A stretch of DNA of 43,249 nucleotides from Chara braunii (GCA_003427395.1 BFEA01000182.1:1535002-1578250); one strand, 5' to 3'. Counted from the first letter of the stretch, positions 17,757-30,635 are shown. Program-made: numbers and translations. Notes: generated from the sequence alone by a model not told the origin.

Positions 17757-19093
17757 TTAATTCCGGAACATGCCCATAGGCCCCACATAGGTCACGACAC
17801 CGAGACAAAGGGCGACATCAGGCAGGGACCTGGTACACAGAGGAGGGCCGGGACACCGCGCCCTCCGACACCGCGCTTTCACGGTTTCTTTTATGTTCAC
17901 CTTCGGTCTCAGCAAACGGTATGTGGCCTTCATCGTTAAGGTGGACAGTTTCCGACTCTCCCTCGTTTTGGATTTATGCAGAGGGGTCCATTGCCATTCC
18001 TCGAGGTCGAATGGGAGTTCTGTCACGGGGGTCTTTGGCTGGAACGCAATCCAATTGTCTTTTTTCGGGAGCACCCGAATCCTGAGCAGCTCCACGTTTC
18101 GCTGCCATCTTGTTGCTTCCGGGCTATATCGAACGAGAATATTGTCCCTGTCGATGTGGAAGAGGTTGACCAATGCTTCGTCTAATCGCACCTCTACCAC
18201 ACTACCCACACTTTCCGGGTCCCCCGGGATCACCACCCAATCCCCCTCCCTTAGTTGCGGCCCTCTGCGCAGGATGCGTACCCAATCCAGGGGGACTACG
18301 AAGATCAGCAGGTCTAAATTTTCCTCAACGTTATGACAATGTTTTAGTATAATTTTTAGCTGCGGCGCCGTTTTCCATTTCCCCTTTTCTATATCCCATA
18401 TATCCTTTATTCTAATTATGCCTTTTTTTACCCAACTGTTCAACGGAGTGCATGAGCTACGGTACACCCTACTGTGTCTGTCGATCATCCACCTGTTCCT
18501 TAGGACTCGCACCCAGAAGTTGTCCCTGATCAATTCCGAGTGGGCCGCATCTCGGGACGGAGCTTGGTCCGTTCGGTGGCCTGTTCGAGGGCACCTTGGC
18601 ACTGTCCAAAAACGGTCCTCCAACCAGGTCAGTGGGTTGACCCCCTGCGGTGCTTGTGGGGTGAGCCACACAATCTGTTCCAACTCCAAGGCCTGCCATG
18701 GAAGATGCTGGGTGAAGAGCAGTCTCCTCACCCATTGGACGGCTAATGCTGCAATCTGGGTCTCTGGGTCCAGGACCCCCAGGCCCCCTCTGTCTTTAGG
18801 TTGGATTACCGATGCCCAAGCGACCCTGCTAATCACATTCGGAAGCTCGTCGTTGCCTCTCCAGAGCAGGGCCGTTAGTTGCCTCTTTAAAAATTTGACG
18901 ACCTCCTTACTGAGGGCCCATATTGCAGATCTGTATGCCGGTCTTTCCAGTGGGCCAGTTTCTTTAGGGTGGGCTTAAGGATGCACTCGTCATTTGATGC
19001 GGGCTTTCCTAGTGCTGTTAGCATAATCCCTAGTACTCTAACCGGGCCGGTTTCCGGAAGCCATTTGACCTGCGGCGACTCTGGGGGGCGCAC
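17757..19093 (-). pseudogene. LINE ORF2 C-terminal region
   Basis: The frame at 19,093-18,887 continues just after RT (VKWLPETG...VLGIML). The long frame at 18,836-17,757 begins with W-SVIQPKDRGGLGVLDPE, the conserved WxxVCxPKxxGGLG block after RT in L1-like ORF2s. It runs for 359 residues and is Trp- and Arg-rich. The last ~45 residues (below about 17,890) look unrelated, consistent with truncation. No RNase H is seen. Confidence 0.75.
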
Positions 19094-19096
19094 CCC

Positions 19097-20354
19097 TTAA
19101 TGGTGGATCCACCATCCCAAGGTTTTGCTTCCCCAGTTGACCGTGATGTTCGAGACCATTGTAAATCGGTCGAAGAGTAGCCTGATTATTTCCATGTTCA
19201 CTACAATGGCCTCCATCATAAGGGTCAGGTCGACCGCAAATAGTGAGCAGACAGGGATCGCGTCTTCCGGGATAGCCGAAATCTGCAACCTCTTCAGATC
19301 TTTGTTCGCACAGAGATTTGCTGCCAGCGCCTCCATTACTATTATAAAGAGGAATGGTGCCAACGGGTCCCCCTAGCGCACCGAGCGTTGCAACGAGAAG
19401 GCCGGCGCAAGCGTGCCATTAACTTGGACGCACGTGGTGGCATTGTGATGGAGTATTTATGTCCAGCGCTGGAAGGTCGGACCGATGTTCATTCTCTCCA
19501 TACATTTGTCCAAAAACAGCCAATCCACATGGTCATACGCTTTTTCAAAGTCAATGAAAACTATGGCTGCGTTTCGCTTATCTTGTCTGGTTAGTTTAAG
19601 AAGTTCATTAACTAGCAGGATATTGTCCTGGATTCTGCGTCCTTTGACGAACCCAGTCTGTGTTGGATGGATGATGTCGTGCAAGACTGGGAGTAAACGG
19701 TTAGCCAAGGCCTTCGCGAGCATTTTATAGACAACTATAAGTAGGGTTATCGGGCGGTAGTTTCTGATATCCATCTTATCCCCTTTTTTGTGTAGCAAGG
19801 TAAGAACACCTTGTCCTACCAACTCCCCCATCCGACCTATCTCCCACACGTGCTGATAAAAATTCATAAGGTCCGGGGCCATCAGAGTCCAGAAGGATTC
19901 CCAAAATTCCTTAGGAAGCCCATCCATCCATGTCCGGCGTCTTCTCTTCATCCATCTGCATCAGGGTCGTCCAAATCTCCTCTTTAGACAAGGGGAGATC
20001 TAGCGTTGTGCTCTGCTGGCTCGTCAGGGTCTTCTCTAATGGTTTCAGTAAGTCCTCGATTTCCTTCTCCCGGACGTTTTCCTCTCGTGGGTCATATAGT
20101 GCCTCTATGGTTGTTCTATTTGATCGGGCTCGGGCTATGCTAAAGAATTTTTTATCCATTGTGCCTTCTGTTTGGAATTTCGTGAGCCTTCCTCTTATGC
20201 GTGTGCCCTCCCATCTTTGTGTGGCAAAGAACTGGAGTTGCTGCTGCAGTCTCCGTACCTCAGAATCCTCTCCTAACTGTGTATTGTGGTCGTTTTGTGA
20301 GCTGTTTGATAGGCCTTGATGCTCCAGTTGTTGCAGTTTCTGGTGAATTTCCAT
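19097..20354 (-). pseudogene. LINE ORF2 reverse transcriptase, catalytic site mutated
   Basis: Fingers-region sequence (RGRLTKFQTEG...KKFFSIAR) at 20,354-19,911 shifts frame near 19,930. Then come NYRPITLL, GFVKGRRIQDNILL and motif A, FIDFEKAYDHVDW (19,951-19,457). A TAA near 19,455 and a TAG in place of Gln before GDPLAPFLF interrupt it. The catalytic box reads FAVDLTLM where LINE RTs have FADDLTLM or YADD, so the first catalytic Asp is Val. The enzyme would be dead even without the stops. Confidence 0.9.
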
Positions 20355-20414
20355 CTCCTGTTGGTGTTTTTTAGTTGCTAATATTTTAGAATATTCTTGG
20401 CATTTTTTCCTTAG

Positions 20415-21387
20415 TTAGAACAAGCCATTGTTGAACCACTCAATTTCCTGCGGAATGTTATGTTTTTGTGTGTGCCAAAATGCCCAGCAGTCCTTTAAAT
20501 AACTTTGAAAAGTTTTCTGTTGTAGGATGGTCGTATTAAGTTTGTAAAAACTAGGACTGTGATCGAGTTTTTTACGGAAATATAGAATGACTGTGCACAT
20601 TTTGTGGTCAATGCCCGGATACGTGCTCGCGGGTAGGATCGCTGCCAAAAGTAGCGCGCCTTCCATGTCCTCCGAAATCAGGATTAAGTCAATCCTGGAT
20701 CTTGATTGACCCTCAGTTTCGGTCTTTCGTAGACATGCATAGAGCCTAGTATCTGGGTTTAACTTCTAGAAGGAATCGAATACTTTTAGTGAGAGACACA
20801 ATTCATTAATTATCCACTCATCCTCTTCTATGTACGCCGGGGTGGGAGAGGGCGTCCACCATCTGTCCATCCACCGGTCCGGGGCTGCATTGCAGTCCCG
20901 TGCTATGATGACCGGTACTCCCTCCGGAATTTGTGTCTTCATATTCTAAAAAAAGGCCCTCCTCTCGATTGCTATATTTGGTGCATAGACGCATACTATG
21001 CATAGGATTTCAAGTTCCAAAGTTACGAGGATAGACACCCATCGCCCCTCTTCCTGACCGGCCACCTAGTATACTGGGTCTACCCATGATTCTGGGGGGA
21101 TCCAGATGGCCACCCCCGCGCTACCCGGTCTCGGGGTGTGGGCCCTGAGGGCTTCGTACGACCAGACCATTCTGTGAGCGCGGTTATGCTCCGAGGTGTC
21201 CATCAGGTTTATTTCCTGGATGCACACAATATCCGGCCAGTTCCTGCCTCCTACCCCTCTCATTAAATCCGAGGCCATTCACGTTCAGCGTCCGCATGTC
21301 TAGGTTTGCAGCTCTCCTGCATTGATTCCAAATGCGATCGTGACCATATACTGCTCTGACTGGGTCAATCTCGCTTGTATTATTCAT
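20415..21387 (-). pseudogene. LINE ORF2 AP-like endonuclease
   Basis: Recognisable blocks across shifted frames: TLNVNGLG at the start (Asn of the metal site), DIVCIQEINL (catalytic Glu), AGVAIW, an ARDCNA block in the GDFNA position, RSRIDLILIS, and near the C-terminus GIDHKMCTV, containing the Asp-His pair. A TAG lies near 20,768 and there is at least one frameshift. The enzyme nicks target DNA to prime reverse transcription at the site. Confidence 0.85.
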
Positions 21388-21498
21388 CTTATCCCTGTTC
21401 CTTGTGGTTTCTTTCTTCTACAGACGGGACCATGGCAGCTGGTCCCATTCCCAGTCTGCTGCCCCCCGGTCCAGCCTGAGAAGTGCACACAAGCACTT

Positions 21499-23751
21499 CT
21501 AGACATCCTGTTCGGTGCAGGTAGCACTGTGGCCAACTCTTAGTATCTGCAGGTTTAATAATTGGGCATGCGTGAGCCATTTCAGGCCAGCCTCCTTGGT
21601 TGGGTCGAACCTGATATACGTATCGCTCTGTGCTATCTTATTGGGCCCGGTCACAATCGAGGCAATGGCCTGCGCCCCTGGCGGCATGTTTTCTGCGATG
21701 TGAGTTTCCAACTGCATTTGCAGAATTTCAGCCGCTGCCTCGGTTTTACTGTTTTTTGCGTCCGCCCAAAACGAGGACCAGCCTTGCAGCGTGACGCCCC
21801 CCTGTCTGCCATCCTCCACCGGGGATAGTCCTACCTCCCATTTCTCCTTTCTCTTCCGGATTGGGATGAGCAGGGTAGCTGCTTGTGACAGGGAACCAGA
21901 GTCACAGCACATCTCCATCAAATGTCTTAGCTTTAGCTTTCGCTTTCGTATGAAATCCAGCGGGGCATTCTCCTCCTGGTCTGGGGGGTCTGGGTCCGGT
22001 GGCAAAGTTGGACGGTGCAGGGCCGGGGGGTCGTTCCAATCATCCTCTGTTGTGTCCTGCTCTGTCTCCTTTGCTGGCGTTGCATGTGGCAGTTGGAATC
22101 GTGCAAAAACCATTGTGGTCAATCGGTGCCAAGCTTTCGACCACTTCACCCCTGATTGCAGCCCATTTTCCAGTACGTTCTTGAGCGAGGCGCTCATATC
22201 AAGCATGGGGAACAGTTCCAGGTAAGTCCTGTCCCAGATGTCATCCGTGAGGGGGGCGTATTTGGCTTTCAGGTTCCCCATCAACCAATCAGCGATGGCC
22301 ACAAGTTTTTGTTCCATGGGCAGGTGCTGTGGTGGCGCCCCCTCCTCTTCATCCCTCTGAACGCACTCTGGGACCAGCCCCTCCGGTGCCCTGCTGGCGT
22401 TGACTGGAACAGGATCAAGGCCCATTGGTTCTGAATCGAACGCCACCTGGAAGGGGTCAATTTTTGTTGTCTCCCTGAAGTGTTCCATCTTCTCCCCTCC
22501 TAACCGCTCCACCTCCATTCCCCCGACCTCCATTTGTTTCTCCCACCTCCCTTCTACAACCATCTGTCCCAATCGTGCAAGGGGGTTAGGTGCTTCCTCC
22601 TCTAGTAGTCCCATTTCCCGCCCTTGTGTGCGTATTCCTTTTTCCAACTGTTCTTTTTGTTCTGCTGGATTGCCTCCGAGAACGTCCCGGATGCCCCCTG
22701 ACTCCACTTCTACCTCTCCTTCTTTGTGAATGTATTGCTCTGCCGCAGGGCCTGGGGCGGCGCAACACCTTTCATTTACCTTTTGCCTCTGGTCGTGAAA
22801 CTCCTGCTGTTTTTGAACCCAAACCTCTTTCCGTCCTTTTCCTCCCTTCTTACCCACTATCTTCCAGCCTGAGTTTTCCTGGCTGTCTTGCGGGGGGGTT
22901 GACCGTGTCTGCTGCACCTTCTCCACCGGAGTCGGGGGGTCCATGTGTTCGGGGGCCTCGTTGCCCATTCCGGCTCCCCGTTACTTTCCCATTTCCACCC
23001 ATTTGGGGAGTCGTCCATCGTCCGGTCCTCGATGTAGACCCATCCTTCATGACCCGGATCCACTGTCCTCCAATGGGTCACCTTGACCGGGTCTCTCAGC
23101 AGTCTCCCCGTTGTTCGAGACTTCTTTTGCCGGTGAAGTGGGCAGACGTACTCCCTACACAGGTGTCTGTAGGCCCTACACTTGTGGCACCACGGTTTCA
23201 GTTTGTGCGTTGTGTGAATCATGTATTCTTTTCCGCCAACCTGGTATGGGATCACGTCGTCGAGGGAGAACGGTTGGCCCTAGGGGTAATCCAGTCCCAA
23301 CATCAGGTAATCGTCCCTCTTGTACAACAACCCGAAATCATATGCGAATGCGGCCTGGATTTCGATTGGAATATGTCGGAATTCCACCCAAAAGAACTCT
23401 TGCATTAATTGCGATCTCCTCTCCTTCGGCCCCATTCTTCGCTGCGGCGTCCAGGGATGAATCCGGACCTCCGACCGTTCGCAGCGAAGACGTTTCCACC
23501 CATCAATCACACAGGCACAGGACTGTGAACAGAGTGTTGGACACTGGCTGAATCAAAAATTGGTCGCGCGCTAGTTCCGCACTGTTTTTCAATGTCTCCA
23601 GACGGTGACAAATCCATTTCACTTTCTCATTGACTGATTTATACGCGTCGTCGTCATGAAACACCCAGTTGTTTGCGTGTTTCATGTAGACATCGTCCCG
23701 GCAAGCCAGCCCACTTTTGGGGTATGCTTTCATCATTAACCTATTTGCCAC
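21499..23751 (-). pseudogene. LINE ORF1-like protein with cysteine-rich knuckle
   Basis: In order: 23,751-23,503, then 23,510-23,280 (QEFFWVEFRHIPIEIQAAF, like the W-V-F---P-E block of plant LINE ORF1, DUF4283 type). After a TAG comes 23,255-22,857 with WCHKCRAYRHLCREYVC, a C-x2-C-x4-H knuckle-like cluster. A frameshift then leads into a 489-residue open frame (22,968-21,499) rich in Pro/Glu, followed by a charged C-terminus. ORF1 proteins bind the LINE RNA. The frame overlaps reading shadows on plus that have no domain content. Confidence 0.75.
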
Positions 23752-23907
23752 CGTGCGTCACCACCCTTGTTTCAGATGGGAGTAAGAATTTTGACATGAA
23801 AAAGGCCCGCGCTGTCGGTAACCCGTCCAGCGGGATCTCAAGGTTCCCAGTCCGCGGGCTGCCATGTCCCCGAGGGATGGTCAAGGCCAGCCCCCGACGC
23901 GGATCTC

Positions 23908-24267
23908 TCAGTTTGTTTGCCCCGGTGGACTGCGGCTGGTCACCGCTCGACCCCGGGGTGGGGGTGGGGCTCCCTTCCTTATTCTGCGTTTTCCTCCGTA
24001 CTCTAACTCCCTCTCCTCTTCCGTTAGGATCCCTGTGTCGTCTGTCTGCTGTACTTCCTTGGTCAGGTCTAGCCCCTTCAGAAGTGTTTTTGTATTATTA
24101 TTCTGGTGGTGCCAGCGTTTCTGCCGAAGATGTTCATCAGCCAGTTGTCTCATGGCCCTGCTATATAACAACATCGAATCTAATCGCTTATGCGCCCGCT
24201 GCATTTTGTTCGGGGTCTTCATGATGCTGCCACAAGCAGTCTGCTTGCTCACTGACACCCACAACAC
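23908..24267 (-). pseudogene. Possible N-terminal part of LINE ORF1
   Basis: A 119-residue frame upstream of the ORF1 region on the same strand. It is Gln/Arg/Lys-rich with a likely helical middle (AHKRLDSMLLYSRAMRQLADEHLRQKR) and a Pro/Arg tail. No domain is recognised; it is linked to ORF1 by position only. Confidence 0.35.
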
Positions 24268-27200
24268 ACGTTTCTATATCCGAATTGTTTTTATTATTTG
24301 TATTATTTCGTTGTTTATGACAAGTTTTTATTTTCTTCTTTTTTTGGTGATTTATTGATTTCTCCAGGAATTGTTTGGGGTGTGACGCGGGACTGCACAT
24401 CCGTTTCTCCTTCCTCTGTCCTTTCCCCAGTGCCGACCTTGTTCTCTCCCTGCCCTACCGCTCCCCGTGACTCTCCCGCTGACACGTGCTCGTGATCCTC
24501 CCGCTGACCCTTCCTCTTACCTGATCAGACGATCTCGCCTCCACATGTTCTGGATCGTGCCTTTTGCCGTTCACAAACCACTCCCTTACACCCTTGCTTG
24601 TCCCACCTTTCAATCCCCCCGCGTGCGGTCTTTCGTTGCCGGGTCCCCCAGTCACACCCCCGAGTCCCCCCCTAACGTGGTGTAGTTCCCCTCCCCGATC
24701 CCCATAAAAACTCGTCTCCCTCCCCCTCGTGCCTACCCCCTCTTTCCCCTTGTTTTCGTTGATGCGTACCTCTCTTCCCCCTTTTCTTTCTTCTTTTACG
24801 CTCTGCTCACTCTGCCCCTCCCGAGCTCCGACTCCCCTTCTCCCCCTTTCCTCAGATCCGACCCACTCTCGATCCTCCCTTCGCCAACCTTTCTACTCCT
24901 TCCTTTTCCAGTCAGACTCGGGAGACCGGTGATGTCTCATAAAGACTGCCAGACTGTCTCATGCAGATTGCCAAACTGTCTCATGCAGACGGCCAGACTC
25001 TGGTTGTCCCCTCCCCAATTTTGCCCCCTCCTCTTCCCCTCCTCTTCCCTTCCTCTCCTCCCACCGGCTCTGCCTTAGCTTGCATTTGTGTGCCGCCCCT
25101 TCCTTGTCTGCCTGGAATCTCCTAGTCCCTGCCCCCCTCCCATCCCCTCCCCACCCCCTCCCCCTCCCCCTTCTTATCGCAATCCTTTCCCGAAGATTTC
25201 CTACTTACCTGTAGTGGTCAGCTGTGTTGTTTTCCGTCGCATCGTTGATGACCTCAGAAGCCTCCCTGTGCAGTGCTGTCTTGTTGTACCCTCTCCTTTC
25301 GGCAATTTGGCCACTCCCAAGTCCCAAAGCGGATCTTCCTCTCCCGTGCTCGGACCGTGCTTCGTTCCGAGCTCGCACACGCGCTCCGCTCCCAACAGGA
25401 CCCACTGTACCCCGGACGTCCGTCCGATGTCATCATGACGTGACGGACGTCCGGAAACTATCGGACACGGGTCCGGTTCCATGTCCGAAAATGTTCGGGT
25501 CCGGGTCCGGCGTAGCCATGCTTGATACCATCAAGATTGGAATGGTGAATAGGGTCGTGTTTCTACTGACTACTAGGTCACAAGTTAGTCTCCTTAAACC
25601 ACCAGTCCCACGCCCCCTACTGTGCATCCAAAATTCATCAACTAGTACCGGCCCTGACCCGTTTGGGAGAGGGCTGGTAGAGCGAGGGGTCCGGGGGGCT
25701 TTTAAACCCACACACACACACAAAAAAAAACGGTCACACAATCGTAATAGTAGTTGTAGCAGCAGTCGGCAATGATGTGCTTACGTCATATACGTATGGG
25801 CACACATTTCAGATGGACGCGGGAAAGTGGAAACACAGAAAACAAAAACGAAACAAAAGAAAAACAATACCCCGATATGAAAAAAGAAAACGAAATTCAA
25901 AAGTTGCTCCGCTCTGGTTGATGGCCCACACGTTTCATTTGTATAGAGGCTGGTACTGGTACCATCTTCATTTTTGTAGAGGCCTTATACCTGTCACTTT
26001 CAGGCTGACAGGCTCCGTGAATGCAATTTTTTGCTTCATTTGTTGGAGCTCAGCGAGGCTGGTGGTAAAGTGAGTTTTTTAATGGAGGGCGTCCAAGATA
26101 TCCAGGTTGCTTATCGATTTCTGACTGTCAGATCTTTGCATAATGAAGATTTGAACTGTTATGAACTTGGTTGTTTGACGATTTTCACTGCCACTCACAC
26201 ACAGACGATCTCATACACGCCCATACATGCATAAGACGAAGGGGAGAGGAGACAAAGTCCACACTGCACACAGATCAAGTAGGCAGCGAAATACAACCAT
26301 GCACAGATGGGGATAGACGCACAATATTTCTCACTCTCTGACAATACTCCCAACAACCAATCACAAGAAGACACCTGCGAGGATAACAATGGGATTTACA
26401 CTGATGATGAGCCAACTCGAACCAATTATCGTTACAGAGTTTGTTTCAGTATCTCGCCACCCTCATAACTCCACACTCCACACTCCACTCTCTACCCTAC
26501 ACCCAGTTAGTAGCGCAACACTGAGATGGCCTCCCAGAGGCCAGCGCCAACCGCCCAGATGAGGAACAGGAGTTGCAATGGAGTCTTCAGTGTCGCTGAA
26601 CAACTCTGACGAAGAAGCTGGCAGCTATGGCTGCCACACCACTGATGCCTGAAACTCCCAAAAGAGAGAGGGGCGACAGTGGTCCACCCACAAACACTCA
26701 GTGAAGAGCCTCTCAATAGCCCAGCCAATCGCAGATACCCTCAGGGGTAGATGCTCAGAGGGCGCCCCAGCTATGGCAAGCTCCAGTAGGCTGGCTATGG
26801 TTGCCGTCAACGACGAGGGTCTCAGGGTATCGCCTGTAGACAATCGCCTCCACCAAACTTGCTTGGCTCTGAACTCTGCGTAGCGAAAATGAAAAGCCCC
26901 AAAGTCCTCAAACTACAGGCTCAGTCCTATTAATAGACTAGCCTACTCTAGACCTAGACCGACTGGACCGCTACCGCATCAGTTTGGCCTGCTCGGCCTG
27001 GGCCCTACTCGACTATACGGCGTCTAGACCGTCGCTACAGCCCAAGGCCCAGATGGGCCTGCTGCCCTAGTGATAGCTCGGACCTGCTAAGGCCAATAAC
27101 GGCTAAGGGGAACTCGGGCCTGCAATTTTCCTGGAAATTGCAGATATGTCCCTCACAAATTTCCCTTAGATTGAACTGGCGGTTAATCCTTAACACAAAC

Positions 27201-27316
27201 AAAATTACGAATCTGACCTTAAGACGCGACTATACAACCTCACAGTCCGATCTCGACGGTAGAAATCTACGAGCCATTGCAGACTTACCCCCCCCCGGGG
27301 AGCGAGGACCTCTGAG
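24268..27316. other. No gene seen; low-complexity and palindromic segments
   Basis: 24,400-25,200 is strongly pyrimidine-rich on plus. A perfect 13-bp inverted repeat lies at 25,412-25,424 / 25,442-25,454, followed by clustered gtccgg words. There is a short CA run and an A run near 25,710-25,730. 27,119-27,142 holds an inverted repeat (tgcaattt...aaattgca). 27,288-27,300 is C9G4, i.e. a G-run on minus just after the gypsy pol end, which could be a polypurine tract. A 3' LTR may start nearby but I could not delimit it. Confidence 0.45.
25412..25454. other. Perfect 13-bp stem-loop
   Basis: CCGGACGTCCGTC and GACGGACGTCCGG flank 17 bases that themselves contain GTCAT/ATGAC. The stem is fully GC-rich and complementary. 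Confidence 0.8.
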
Positions 27317-28708
27317 CTAGGAGTGTAAACGAGGAGATTGGTGAGGAAGGTTTCCCTTCTGGGCCGCCTCGTAACGTAAAACCACAAACATTGCTGTCTT
27401 GAGAAGTTCCTTCCGAGTAAACCATCGGTCCTCCGTATGAGGCTGGAAGCAGAACTTCACAAGATACTGTCGGTCGGGGCCAGTGCCCCACTCATCCTCA
27501 ATGGACTCTACGTCATATCCCTTACCAGGGATCGGTGGGCCAAATTGAGGGGGCCGGTCGGGGAATGCATCAGCTGAAATGAAAGGAAGCAGCTTAGATG
27601 CATGGAAGATCGGGTAGGTCTGTAGAGGCAATCGGACGTCAATAACGTACGACGGGCCAAAGGGATCGGAGCCCACTGTATCTAACACCTGCCATGGACC
27701 CAGGTATCATGGCAACAACTTAGAAGAGATATCCTCCTTTGACAACTCTGAGTTGGCTACCCAAACGTAGTCGCCAGTACGAATGGGGGAAGGTCGTCGG
27801 TGGCGATTAGCTTGTTCTATCATGGCCTTTTAGGCCTTGAACAAGTTCGTCCGTGCCCTTTTCACATCAACCCTGTATCGTCTGGAAAACTCCGCAGTGC
27901 CAGGTGTCAGATCAGACTTAGCCTTATTGATGATATCATCAAGAGGCTGTCGTGGTTCACTTCCCCAATGCAAACAATATGGGTTGAACCCAGTCGAGGA
28001 ATGGATAAAAGTGTTATAAACGAGCTGTGTACGTGGGAGGTAGAGATCCTAGTCCTGTTGATCTGGAGAGATGACAAGACGCAAGAATAAAACTTGGTTC
28101 ATCACTTCAGCTTGGCCATTGGCTTCAGGATGACGACCAAAAGTCATGTCCAGTCGCGAGTGTAGGTAGTCCTTTCAGTAGGACTGCCACTCATTGCTAC
28201 ATAATCGGGGATCTCTATCACTGACTATGGAAGTGGGCGGTCCATGGTGAGTGACCCACCTCTCTGAAAACGCTGCTCTCACAGCGGGGACCCTAGCTAC
28301 CTTTAGCAAGGGGATGAACTCTGCGTACTTAGAGAACCTGTCAACATAGACCATTACCTGACGCATGCCACGAGGGGTGGTCTTGCCTAGATCTGTAAAG
28401 TCTATGGACACAGATTCAACAGGACCATCAGGTATGGGTAAGGGTTTGAGCAGTCCCAAAGGAGGTCTACGTTGGACCTTGTTTCTCTGGCAGAGCTCAC
28501 AGGTTTCAATATAGTGCAGCAGATCACTCCGCCTCTCCTTCCAGAAGAAGCGCTGCGACAGGGCGGCATATGACTTGAAGAACCCAAAATGTCCGCGTGC
28601 ATCATGACATTCGGACATCAGCAATGACCTGAGATGCTGGTCCTGGGGAATGCACAAGCGTTCCTCACCTTTGTTGTAAAGTGTACAGCAAGTCTGAACT
28701 CGGGGCAT
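27317..28708 (-). pseudogene. pol: Ty3/gypsy integrase with chromodomain-like C-terminus
   Basis: HHCC finger: ECHDARGHFG...CELCQRNK. Catalytic residues: VSIDFTD (Asp), IVSDRDPRL (Asp) and GQAEVMNQ (Glu). Past 28,175 one frame carries on to 27,317 through four nonsense codons, at about 28,175 (TGA), 28,050 (TAG, likely from a Trp codon), 27,830 (TAA) and 27,705 (TGA). The C-terminal ~50 residues (YDVESIEDEW-TG-DRQYLVKF, then DRWFTRKEL) have the layout of an integrase chromodomain, which in chromoviruses targets insertion to marked chromatin. Aromatic cage residues are only partly evident, so the label is tentative. Confidence 0.85.
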
Positions 28709-29560
28709 AAGCGGATTCAGAGTTGGGATCCGCTTGCAGATTCCTGACTATGGGTCCATAAGTTGGGTCCTGAGGCAGTAGACGAGCAATGGTATGATGG
28801 GTCTCCTCTCCGAAGGACTGATTGGAGGAGATCAACGCAAAAGAGTCAGGCCTACGAGAGAGGGCATCTGCTACTTCATTGTAGCAGCCCTTCTTATGTT
28901 TCAGTTCAAAGTCAAACATGTCAATGAACTGAATGTAACGTGCAAATTTGTAATTTAACTCTCCCTGGGATTTCATCCACTGTAAGGTGGAATGATCAGA
29001 GAAGATCTTGAAGTGTCTACCCAAGAGAAAGTGCTTCCAATGCTTTAGGGCACAAACAAGAGCGTTTAGCTCTTTCTCGTAGGTAGAGTCCTGAAGCTTC
29101 TGGGTCTTGATCTTCTTACTCATGAACTCTACGGGCCGTAGACCATTCCCATCATCCTGCTAAAGAACTGCCCCAATGTCATACTGACTGGTGTCAGTGG
29201 TCAGTGTAAATGGCAGACTGGGGTCAGGCAACTTCAACACTGGTGCACGAGTCAAGGCCTTCTTGAGTCGTGTGAAGGCCAACTGACAGGGAAGGGACCA
29301 AAGGAAAGAAGTGTCTTTCTTTGTTAGGTTAGTCAGGGGTGCAACCACTGCAGAAAAGTTCCTGACAAACTTTTTGTAGCACGAGGCCAAACCCATGAAG
29401 GACCTGACATCCCTCACTTTTTGTGGTTGTGACCACTCCTGAACAGCCGCTATCTTGGCCGCTTCAGGAGCCAGGCCATCTCTAGAGATTACATGACCCA
29501 GGTAGATAACAGAGGGAACTCCCGAAAGAGGACTTTTCTCTGTTGATCTTATATTGGCTG
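28665..29560 (-). pseudogene. pol: Ty3/gypsy RNase H and C-terminal RT, 5'-truncated
   Basis: RT thumb/connection sequence PSVIYLGHVISRDGLAP...VRDVRSFMGLASCYKKFV leads into RNase H: TTDTSQYDIGAVL, a TAG in place of Gln, then TYEKELNALV, FSDHSTLQW and ADALSRRP (catalytic Asp/Glu/Asp/Asp positions). The frame shifts near 28,680 into the integrase. RT motifs A and C (YxDD) are absent: the coding similarity ends near 29,560, where unrelated G/C-rich sequence begins, so the element lost its 5' half. It belongs to a different lineage from the element at 795-9557. Confidence 0.85.
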
Positions 29561-30635
29561 CCAAGTCGACGCCACTGCGGGTCCCATTTGGCTCGGCCCG
29601 CCCACGCTCATGCTCAGGGCGCGGGCCATTCGTCCCAGGGTCACCTCCACCTAGTGCTTTGAGATGGATGGGGGTGGGCCATCGCGCGAGAGAGCTTTGA
29701 CATTTGGGGATGTAGCCCAACCCTTACGCCGGGAGGTAGTCTCGCTGGTCATTCCGCAGCGCTGATTTTTTTTTTGATTCTTGGTTGTGTTCTCAGGCAA
29801 TTGCTCTTTCCAATACGCAGGCAGTCCAAGGGTTCTTTGAGAGTTTATCTTCTCTTGTGCGCAGGCTAAGCGGACTCCTTGGGTCGCGCACCATTTCCCT
29901 AAGCATTGTGATCCTACGACGTTATCGGGGTGTAGAGATGCCGTCCTCCCCCTCGCCTCTACACACCCATCGGGTCTCATACATCTCATTCAACTCTATT
30001 GACGCAGACCCCTTAGTCTTTTCGGGGCCTTTACATGCATGCACACACAACTTCACATTTTCCTTGGCAAGATTGCACTCCATTCTCTTATTTACACTCC
30101 AAGTCTTTAACCCAAAGGTCATTTCCATGGATTGGCTTTATGCTAAGGGTTCCATAACCCCTTTTGCCCCTCTTCCCTTTTCCTTTTGCTGCCCGGTTCC
30201 TCCCGGCCCTAACCCGCTCAAGGCATCCCTAACCTTCACTTACCTGTACGGTCCCACACAAAGCAAAGATCCATACAATCCCCCATTGGGGGTCAACACA
30301 TAGCCCTTCCCACATGGCTATCTTTCCTTTCTCTTCAGCCTTTCTTTGTGCTCAATCAGCCCATTCTCTTTTCGTAGTCATGGAGTCGGGGAAATGGTTG
30401 AGTCAAACTGACCTTGCTTCAACTTATATTTTCTCCCTGGTTCCGCCTTTTCCCAAAACGTCCTTTCCTTTGCCTTCTTGGTGGCACAAGGGACCGGCTC
30501 CCCTTCCCTTGCCATCTTTCTCCACCAAGTGAGGTTTGATTTCTTTTACCGTTCGCACCCTGGCAATGTAACAAGTGAGGGGAGAAGGGTTAGTCATATG
30601 CCAAGTGAGAGGAAGAGAGAGAGGGGGCAGGCGAA

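Larger units (their letters stand above)
17757..24267 (-). mobile_element. L1-like non-LTR retrotransposon (LINE), inactive
   Basis: Reading leftwards: an ORF1-like region with a C-rich knuckle, AP-type endonuclease, reverse transcriptase and a post-RT region. This order is that of APE-type LINEs such as plant L1. Multiple frameshifts and nonsense codons affect both ORFs. The 3' end is unclear: family-like sequence fades near 17,880 and no poly-A tail (plus-strand T-run) is obvious there, so it is probably 3'-truncated. Confidence 0.85.

Noticed and set aside
17893-18978. Plus-strand frames opposite the LINE
   Set aside because: Antisense shadows of ORF2 coding sequence.
29785-30303. 172-residue plus-strand frame as a host gene
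   Set aside because: No recognisable domain, biased composition, no splice or promoter support.
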